A stretch of 64,000 nucleotides of DNA from Guyanagaster necrorhizus. Its lineage: Eukaryota > Basidiomycota > Agaricomycetes > Agaricales > Physalacriaceae. The notes under the pieces are model-generated. The model saw nothing but the letters and a program-made list of their open reading frames with translations, was not told the DNA's origin and made no database searches. Position 1 is the first letter of the stretch; the number at the start of each line of letters is the position of its first letter. This document shows, piece by piece, positions 57,130-64,000 of this stretch. A program made the translations under genes and the position numbers. The stretch spans positions 935,588 to 999,587 of the forward strand of contig NW_025064888.1 in NCBI RefSeq assembly GCF_019112545.1. Reading direction: 5' to 3'.

Positions 57130-58480
57130 GGCTGAAGAAAGAAGGAGGATTGATCTGCTATGATAGGTAGATCTATATTCCAAGGGATCAGGGATTTTGA
57201 GGTGATATCATCACTACATGTTATGATCATGTGACAGCTGGACACCCAGGGATCACTAAAATGAAGGAGCTAGTACTACAGAAATATTAGTGGTCTAAAA
57301 TAGACTATAATATCATCTGATATGTCAAAGCATATGAGATTTGTCAATGTAGCAAGTCCTCAACACAACTTTGAGCAGCACCACTCCATCTGAATGAGGT
57401 CTCTTCATCACCATGAATCCACATTTCAGTGGATATAATAATGAGACTTTCTGAAAGTGATGGCTATGATGTAATCATCATTATAGTCAATCACTTCTCA
57501 AAGGTGATCAGAATGATCACCTGTTTAACAGAATTGATATCAGAAGGATGGGCAAAAATCCTATGAGATAAGGTCTATGCAAAATATGGCATATCTCAAG
57601 TAGTGATTTCAGACAGAGATCCACAATTCATCTCCAAATTCCTAGACAACTTATACTGACTCCTCAACATCAAACAGAATGCTTTGACAGCATATCATCT
57701 CCAAACTGATGGCCAGACAGAGCAGGTAAATCAAGAAGTGAAAAAGTATCTTCAACTCTTTATCAATTACTGACAAAATGATTGGATAGAGTGGCTGGCA
57801 CTAGCAGCCTTTCAATATAACAATCAGATCCACTCAGCAACTGGCAAAACCTCATTTTTTGTCAACTATGGGAGACATCCATATATAAGTCAAACCAAAC
57901 AAAAACACATGATGACACTGGCATCAACAGATTTCACCATGACTATGGCAAAAATCCATGAAGAAGTGAAGACAGCCCTTGAAAAGGCTGCTTCAATAAT
58001 GAAGAAACAGTATGACAAGCACTGTAGACCAGCCTATGAATATTCAACCAATGACAAAGTTTGGTTGGATACCATGAATCTCCATCTTCCATGACCAAAG
58101 CAGAAGTTAGCAGATAAACAAACAGGACCATTCAACATCATCACTAAAGTTGGCAACTCCACATATAAGTTGTGGTTACTAGCAACTTGGAAGGTCTATA
58201 ATGTCTTCAATGAGACATTATTAACACCATATATCGCATCCATCTTTCTGAACCAAGAATGACCATCTCCACCACCATCAGAACTCATTGACGATGAAGA
58301 ACACTATGAAATCAACAAAGTTCTAAACTACAAATTGCATAAAGTCAAAGCATATAATGGAGGCATGAAAACAACCATTGACTATCTAGTCAGCTAGAAA
58401 GATTATGGCCCAGAATCAAACCAATGAGTCAATGAAAAATATATGGATGCAGAGGAAGCAATACATGATTATGAACAATA
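57130..58480 (+). pseudogene. H integrase and chromodomain
   Basis: The zinc domain shows CYDH, GHPG and YEIC (first Cys changed to Tyr). The catalytic core keeps all three acidic residues: SVDIIM, ISDRDPQF and QTEQVNQEV. The C-terminal part is open at 57909-58094 (ALEKAASIMKKQYDKH). The chromodomain (58310-58460) reads TTIDYLVS-stop-KDYGPESNQ and AEEAIHDYE. The best preserved integrase in the window. Confidence 0.83.
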
Positions 58481-58670
58481 AAACAACAGAGTGGAGATAG
58501 GCAATATATCCACCTAAATTATGAATCATCATTGCCAGCAGGAGACATGTTTAATATTATACTCTGCTGAGTCACAATATCTGTGGTCCAGCAGATCAGC
58601 CACTTGTGAATAGAATGGAGAAATTATCTCTAACTGAACCATTGGGATGATGGTCTTAAGGAGAGGGTAA
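58481..58670 (+). other. H 3' untranslated region and polypurine tract
   Basis: About 180 bp after the chromodomain without a frame, ending in TTAAGGAGAGGGTAA (58656-58670) directly before the 3' LTR. A2 has a much shorter spacer here. Confidence 0.65.
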
Positions 58671-59202
58671 TATTATGATTTTTCCTATTTTTTTTTTTTC
58701 CTTGATTTATTTGGGATTGACCCCTATTTTGCTTAGTCAGGACATCTAGACCCAGGCACTTAGAATCATAGGAGTGTTTAGTCAACTAGCACTGCCCAGA
58801 TTCTACTGCACTGCTGTGAAGTCCTACAGCAGCATAATAGCAGAGCACTGCCTTTTGCTATCTGCACAGCAGTAACAGTAATAGCAGCTCAACAGCAGAC
58901 AATACCCTTTTGTTCTTGCATGGCAGTAACAGCAGTAACATCACAATGACAGACACTACTCTTTTGTAGGAAGATTATATTTGGAATGATAAGAAATTAG
59001 TATATAAGTAGTGTAGCTCTTGCTGTAGTAACTCCAGCTTCAAGCTAAAGTTTATTCTTCACCATCTACTCTCAAGTGACTTGCAACCACCTTGATCACA
59101 TAATGCTGATAGTGCATCAGTGAACTCTAACAGTCTAACCCAAAGTGTGAGGTTCTGTTAGTTTATCATATGTTATCAATCACATGGAATTTGGACTTAA
59201 CA
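58671..59202 (+). repeat. 3' LTR of H
   Basis: 532 bp, TATTATGATTTTTCC to CTTAACA, with TATA box TATATAA at 59001-59007 and self-priming segment at 59036-59048. The internal ACAGCAGTAACAG repeats are shared with the 5' LTR. Confidence 0.87.
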
Positions 59203-59769
59203 AAACAGTGTTTTACAACACTGATAGCATGTAAAGGTGATTTGGCTGGTCTTCCAGTCAACCAATGAGTTGTGTCAGATCAACCAGTTGTGTTCAAGAA
59301 AGACCTTCTTGATGCTGATATCAGTGACAGTTAAGTCGATCTGCTTAGTATAATCCTTAATGGTCAAGCAAAGTTCAACAAACTCAGTAATCAAATCAGC
59401 TTGGTTCTTTATTCTATCTGCATTATACACAGAGATTAGAGCAGCAGTTGCCTGAGTCAGAAGGTTATGCTTGGCAATGAAAGCATAATTAATAGAGTTT
59501 CTAGTACAGCTGCTGTTGATTAGGGCTGTAATGGCATAGACAACTCTAAAGGTGAGGATCTCAATCTGTGCTTTAGTAGTCAAGTCCCTTCTAGTGGTTT
59601 TCTGTCATCAAATATACTTCCATGGCCTCCATAACTCATCAAGCCATTCTAGGGCTCAGCATTGTTCTGCCTTTCTTATTCCTTTGACTATATCATTGAT
59701 GACTTCTTTAGCTTGGGTTTAGTGCATCCAGTTTTTGAACTGCCAGATCAATGAACTTGTCTCAGACTA
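59203..59769 (-). pseudogene. G protease and gag tail
   Basis: On the minus strand the frame from 59583 reads KAQIEILTFRVVYAITALINSSCTRNSINYAF, with Asn for the catalytic Asp and Ser for Gly, then DLTVTDISIKKVFLEHNWLI. The upstream part to 59769 resembles the leader before PR in A2 and is cut by the B2 LTR. Confidence 0.72.
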
Positions 59770-60268
59770 TATTAGAAATATGCCAATCAATTGGGCTTGA
59801 GTATATGTGCAGAGACTGGTGGAGTGCATGGGCATCACTGAAGCTATTAGCAACATCACCCTTGAATCAAGGCCTAAGGATTTGGATTGACAGAATGGAG
59901 TTCTGTTGGAGAAGTGAAGAGGAATATTCTTTGGAGTGGAATCCAATGGATGAGATAGAGAGAAGCTGAAGTGAGCATGAAGTGTAGATGACTATCCAAG
60001 TTGATATTTGAACTGAGTAATTACAATGATTGTATATAGTTTATATGCTATTAGTAGTTAATTCTGAGTTGGGGTCTGTTGGATTCTAGTGTCAATTGTT
60101 TGCTACTATTTTCAGAGTCTAGATACTACAATATGAAATATGGATGTGAAATAATAAGAATAAAATAAAATTGATAGTTAATGAGAAACAGATAGAGTCC
60201 AGTGGAAATTGGTGATTAAATTTATGGTTGATTGAAGTGATGTGGAGATCAGTGGCATATGCATAACA
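59770..60268 (-). repeat. 3' LTR of B2
   Basis: 499 bp aligned end to end with the B1 LTRs. The self-priming segment on the plus strand is ATATTTGAACT at 60004-60014, whereas the B1 LTRs have ATATTCAAACT: opposite decay products of one CpG. On the minus strand AATGAAGGGATAC precedes the LTR, a polypurine-like tract. Confidence 0.84.
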
Positions 60269-61156
60269 GTATCCCTTCATTAGCATTCTTACTCTTAAGA
60301 GCATAGATCCTGATGCACAATGGAACCACATGGAGAATTGTTGGTGGCTATGAGAATCTTACAACTTGATCTGCTATCATCACTATCTCTTGCTTGGTTG
60401 TCTTTTTTCTTGCCTTGCCAAAATGTTGACTATCATAGCATATCATTTTTCAGTGACTCCTAAGCTTTTTGTGCTGGTTTTGATGCTAGACTGTTCTGAA
60501 AGAGGAAAGGTGGAGTTCTGATTGGATCAGCTTGCAGCAGAAGAGGAGTATGCTAAGGCAGTAGAGAGGCATGATGAGTGGAAGACAGAGAGAGTGAAGA
60601 GAGAGTGAGAAGAGAGAGTGAAGGTGGAGCATGTAGTCTGCACAGAAAAAATGAAGGCTTTAAGGAAGACAGTGGAGAAGTGAAGGGAGCAGAAAAGGTT
60701 GGCCCAGAAAGAGGCTGAGAAAGAGCAGGAAAGGCTGAGAGTGGAGAAGGATGCATGAAGGTTAGTGGAGGCCAAGGAGCAAGTGCAACTAGAGAGCAAG
60801 AAGGCAGAGTCAGACAAGCCTGTGCAGACTCTGGCAGAGAGCATGGATTACCTTTACAGGAGGATGCTGGCTGAAATGAGGTTGGATTCAGCTGAGCTTA
60901 AGAGAGCATATTTAGTGAAGGCTCCTTGGATTGAGGCAGAATCTAAGGGTGAAGGAAGTGAGATGTCAGATGCATTATAGGCCTATCTTGAGCAGCTGAG
61001 GGAAGATATTCAACAAGGTAAATAGAGAGCTGCCAGTTCTATTGAGGGGGATAGAAAACAAAAGGTAAAATCAGCTAGTTTTATGACTGACAGTGATACT
61101 AAAGGCAGAGTCAGAGCCAGTCTCAGAAAAAAAGAAGTAGTTGAGAAACATAAGTG

Positions 61157-61196
61157 GTATGTTTCTCAAGGGCCAGATTGCTAATTATCTTTTCAG
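61157..61196 (+). other. Spliceosomal-type intron in the B2 antisense gene
   Basis: The 40-bp segment has donor GTATGT, branch-like GCTAAT and acceptor TTTTCAG. It lies at the same place as the B1 intron, directly before the Cys region, though the internal sequence has diverged. Confidence 0.62.
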
Positions 61197-61570
61197 AGCA
61201 TTGTATTAGATATAGGCAGGATAATACTCTCTACTACATCTAGACTACTGCTGGGCATGGTTAAACTTGTGTGCACTGTAAGGTCAAGAAGGCAGCATGC
61301 TCATTTAATCAGACAAACAATGCTGGCAGAGTTGTGGAAAATGTGGAGATCACCACTGCTCTCTGAAAAATAAATAGCAATATAAAAAAGTTGCAGAGCC
61401 AAATAGACAAACTTGCAAAGGAGATAATAGATCAGATGGACAAGTTAGTAGAGGAGCTGGCAGATATCTGTGAGACTGTAGAGGGATTGCTGGATGACTA
61501 TATATCAGACATAGAGTCTCTGGTGGATCTTGTATCATTTGACTTAGAGGCTTGAGCAGTGGTTCATATA

Positions 61571-62026
61571 TGTTAGGCCCAAGCATCACATGCAGACAAC
61601 CACATGGTAAGTAGGCATCACCTCGCACTTTGGGTGATTGTCTAAGTCCACTGATGCAATTGAGGTGGTGTGTCACAAGGCTAGTGAATAGCTCGAGGGT
61701 AGAATGGTATGTATAAACTTTAGCTCAAAGCTGGAGTCTGGCTTGCTAGAGCCATCCTCCTTAAATACTGTACATGCTCTGCTAATAATATACTACAGTT
61801 ATTATAGGTTTCTCTGTCCATTGTGCTCATTGTCCTTGAGTGTTATTACAGTACATAAAAGGGTATTATCTGCATCATTCTTGGTTCCCAGGTCTGGTGA
61901 TGGACTTGGTTTGTTGTGCTGACCAATCTGTCTCACAGTCCCAGGCACCAAGTTAGGCACCTTGACTAAGCATAAATAGGGGTCAAAGAGAGGCAGAAAC
62001 TAAGAAAAGAGGGAAAAATCATAACA
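61571..62026 (-). repeat. Solo LTR (A-type) in B2 antisense gene
   Basis: 456 bp, minus orientation, with a perfect target duplication ATATA (61566-61570 and 62027-62031). Removing it and one copy restores the frame of the antisense gene tail. A few CpGs remain, which suggests recent arrival. Confidence 0.88.
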
Positions 62027-62207
62027 ATATAGAGTTTCAGAATATGAGGGAGTCAGAGGTGGAGAAATTGAGGAAGACAATGAAAAAGCATTTGGATGAG
62101 AATATAGTAGAGTTGAGGGAGATAGAGAAGAAGGCAGACTCTAGTGGAGATGGGAGTGGAACAAGTTCTTCAGACATCAGTTCTCTCTCTTAAACAATTT
62201 TTATTTC

Positions 62208-64000
62208 TTATATATATAAGTTGTAGTGAATGGCTGGAGTCTGGCAGGGCTCCCAAAAAAACAATGTAATTATTTTTTCTGTTTTTAAGTTTGAATGAAA
62301 GTGGTAAAGGATTGGAGACAGTGAAAACCAGTAGGGCCAAGAGAATGTTAAGTGGACAAGAAACTTAAAAAAGAGATGTTCAAAAGGTGATCTTGAGCAA
62401 GGATTCTGGTTTGTCTGGGTATTGGTGATGAAAGTCCTCAATGAATTCATTGGCAGAAAACTCAAAGGCTGGCAGCTAGGCAAATTCTTTATTGGTACCT
62501 TTGTAGTATAATCACTGAATTTTATATAAGAGTGGACAGCAGAATCAGTGGTCCAGTTTAGAGTCAAGAATTTGAGCTATTTTATACTGTTCTTTCCTAT
62601 CCACTTCAATCAGAGATAATGGAGGTTGAGCTCAGTTAGAGATGGTATTTTCTTCTATGGATTCCAGCTGTGAGATATGAAAGACTGAATGAATGGAGCA
62701 GAGATCTGACAGAAGTTTAAAGATGAATGAATGAGAGTCAGATTGGGCCAGGATTTTGAGAAGACTGAGGTATTTTTCAGTGAATTTTCTGGTCAGACAG
62801 GTGGTTTTAATGTGTTTGAAACTGAGGTAAATCTTGTCACCCACTTTGAATAGAGATGTCAGAATCTAATGCTTGTCTGCTTGAGTATTATAGCAAGACT
62901 GGGCTTCAGAAATTTCATCTTTTAGTACTTGGTGGAGTTCATCAAGATTAACTGCAAAGTCTCAGGCCTGAGTAAAGGTGATATCTTATTCAGAATGAAT
63001 GGTGATGTTAGAGTGGTAACTGTTATTAGCAAAAAATAAGAAGATTCTGATAGAGATATTAGAGGCATTGTTGTAGGCAAACTTGGCAATGAATAAGAGG
63101 GTGTCTCAATTATTCTGTTAGTAGAAGCAGTAGATGCAGATGTATTATTCCAGAGTTTAGTTTGCATATTTGTTTGTCTGTTGGCCTCTGGGTGGTAACT
63201 GAAAGTAAAGTGAAGTTTTATATCAAGAGCTATGACTAGGATATGAGTAAACTGGAAAATGAATTTGGAGCCATAGTCAGAGATAATATGGCTGGATACC
63301 CTATATTTAGAGAAGATATAGATAACAAAAAGTTAGGTGAGTTCTGCAGAGTTGATAGTATCATGAGTGAAAATGAAGATGACTTGCTTGCTAGCCTGAT
63401 CAACAACTACCAGAATGACAATGAATCCATTAAAGTCCAGTAGTTGTTCAATGAAGTCCATGAAAATGGAATCTCATAGCCATTCAGAGACTGGTAGAGA
63501 TTTGAGCAACCCATAGAGATGGTGTCTAGATGTCTTGTCACATCCACAAACTGTGCAGGACTTAACAGAGTGTTGAACATATTCATGCATCTTTAGCTAG
63601 GTGTAATTCTGCTGGACTAGCTCTAATATCTGGTTTTAGCCAAAGTGGCCTGCCAGGATGTGGTTATGATTGTTTTATAATATGTGGAGATGGAGATTGT
63701 CAGAGTCTGGGATATAGATGCAGCCTTCAAAGTGAAGGATGTTGGATTTATTAATGGACCACTGAGAGAAAGAGAATTCAGAAGTGGCCTTAGCCTGATG
63801 GGGGCTGTCAGAGGATGTAGAGTTGGAGGATTGTGCTTTTTTAATATCATTATGGAGCTTATTAATATCCACAATAGCACTAGCTCAGAGGATAGAGCCT
63901 TCAAGATAGGTTGCACAGAGTGATACAGAGAGTTGTTCTTAGGTAAAGACAGATTGAAAATTATAATGATTGACTTGAGTATATTGGCTATCTCTCTCTT
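62208..64000 (-). pseudogene. B2 integrase and chromodomain, partial
   Basis: On the minus strand: pre-integrase segment (63872-63675, with FEGCIYIPDSDNLHLHIL as in B1), zinc CTVCGC region, core (MDFIEQLL with catalytic Asp kept, SDYGSKF), PEANRQT where Glu is expected, GPY-like region (63167-62640) and a chromodomain remnant around 62570-62400. Reads into the window edge. Confidence 0.75.

Larger units (their letters stand above)
48383..59202 (+). mobile_element. Ty3/gypsy chromovirus H, nested in G
   Basis: H has LTRs 48383-48917 (535 bp) and 58671-59202 (532 bp) of one subtype and a 5-bp target duplication AAATA (48378-48382) and AAACA (59203-59207), differing by one transition. All A-type parts are present: PBS, gag, PR, RT, RNase H, integrase, chromodomain and polypurine tract. 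It contains the F insertion (52492-54296) and a solo LTR (55514-55970). It keeps a few CpGs (for example near 54461, 55024 and 58235), suggesting it is younger than A1 and A2. Confidence 0.88.
44380..59769 (-). mobile_element. Ty3/gypsy chromovirus G, host of H; cut by B2
   Basis: On the minus strand the order from right is PR (59583-59203), then insertion of H (48383-59202), the PR-RT linker (48382 down to 48195), RT-RNase H (48150-46880), integrase (46650 down to about 45100) and the polypurine tract and 3' LTR (44831-44380). The frame is continuous across H: the segment before the insertion ends in the same linker that resumes at ELPDKDSEYQWDKEMED. Its 5' end is cut at 59769 by the B2 LTR; the rest would lie beyond the window. 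Confidence 0.82.
60482..62193 (+). pseudogene. Antisense gene of B2: coiled-coil protein with Cys motif, split by a solo LTR
   Basis: It has the same order as in B1: Glu/Lys/Arg-rich helix (60530-60980, last part open: MEAKEQVQLESKKAESDKP), a linker, an intron-like segment (61157-61196), a Cys region, a helical region (61370-61560), then after the solo LTR a tail ending IEKKADSSGDG and SSDISSLS-stop at 62193. In the Cys region the second half TCVHCKVKKAACSF is intact while cysteines of the first half have become Arg or Tyr. Several stops make it inactive. Strand and place relative to pol are identical to B1, so the gene is a regular part of the B family and not a chance insertion. Confidence 0.68.
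59770..64000 (-). mobile_element. Ty3/gypsy chromovirus B2 (partial, runs off the window)
   Basis: It repeats the B1 layout: 3' LTR (59770-60268), plus-strand antisense gene (60482-62193), then minus-strand chromodomain, integrase and pre-integrase region to the window edge. It is inserted in G and itself contains a solo LTR (61571-62026). Its 5' LTR, gag, PR and RT would lie beyond 64000. Confidence 0.85.

Noticed and set aside
1..64000. CRISPR arrays, bacterial operons, rRNA or riboswitches
   Set aside because: Repeats are LTR-derived, introns are spliceosomal in type, and nothing prokaryotic was recognised.

Overview
The window looks like a transposon-dominated chromosome segment of a filamentous fungus, most likely a basidiomycete (Agaricomycetes). 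The evidence is compact genes with many 40-60 bp introns and CTAAC-type branch sites, a DUF4470-like gene, and Ty3/gypsy chromoviruses of the kind common in mushrooms. No rRNA, tRNA, CRISPR or bacterial-type feature was seen. About 8 kb in the middle (roughly 25.9-33.1 kb) is a host gene island with ordinary CpG content. Almost everything else is LTR-retrotransposon sequence in which CpG is nearly absent and reading frames are broken by stops, as expected of cytosine-methylated, deaminated repeats.

Left nest (820-25256): a 217-bp LTR-like repeat (LTR-C) was hit by chromovirus A1 (974-24658, intact 5-bp duplication AATAA on both sides). A1 was then hit by a minus-strand chromovirus of another family, B1 (2503-10488), inside gag, and by a close relative, A2 (14710 to about 22814), inside RNase H. 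A deletion removed the end of A2 and the adjacent part of A1. An inverted copy of LTR-C lies at 25040-25256, followed by the start of a Copia-type gag.

Gene island: a CUL1-type cullin (SCF ubiquitin-ligase scaffold, 26877-29599, nine exons) with a tandemly duplicated first coding exon; a frameshifted DUF4470-like gene on the minus strand (30372-31178); an unidentified intron-bearing minus-strand gene (31201-31611); and a hotdog-fold thioesterase-like gene on the plus strand (32035 to about 33130) whose 3' end runs into an element remnant.

Right region (33.1-64 kb): remnant D (minus strand), chromovirus E (plus, 5'-truncated), a different retroelement F with a very long LTR, then a second nest. 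Chromovirus G (minus, 44380-59769) contains H (plus, 48383-59202). H contains a second F insertion (about 52492-54296) and a solo LTR (55514-55970). G is also interrupted by a second B copy (B2, 59770 to the window end), which carries another solo LTR.

Three observations stand out. (1) Both B elements carry, between pol and the 3' LTR and antisense to pol, a gene for a coiled-coil protein with a doubled C-x2-C-x6-C motif. In both copies a spliceosomal-type intron sits just before the Cys motif, which is possible only because the gene is antisense to the retrotransposition RNA. (2) In both the A and B families the bases just after the 5' LTR are complementary to an LTR segment about 35 nt downstream of a TATA box, the signature of Tf1-type self-priming. 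The CpG at the centre of this helix has decayed in opposite directions in different copies. (3) A-family Gag proteins begin with a predicted transmembrane segment.
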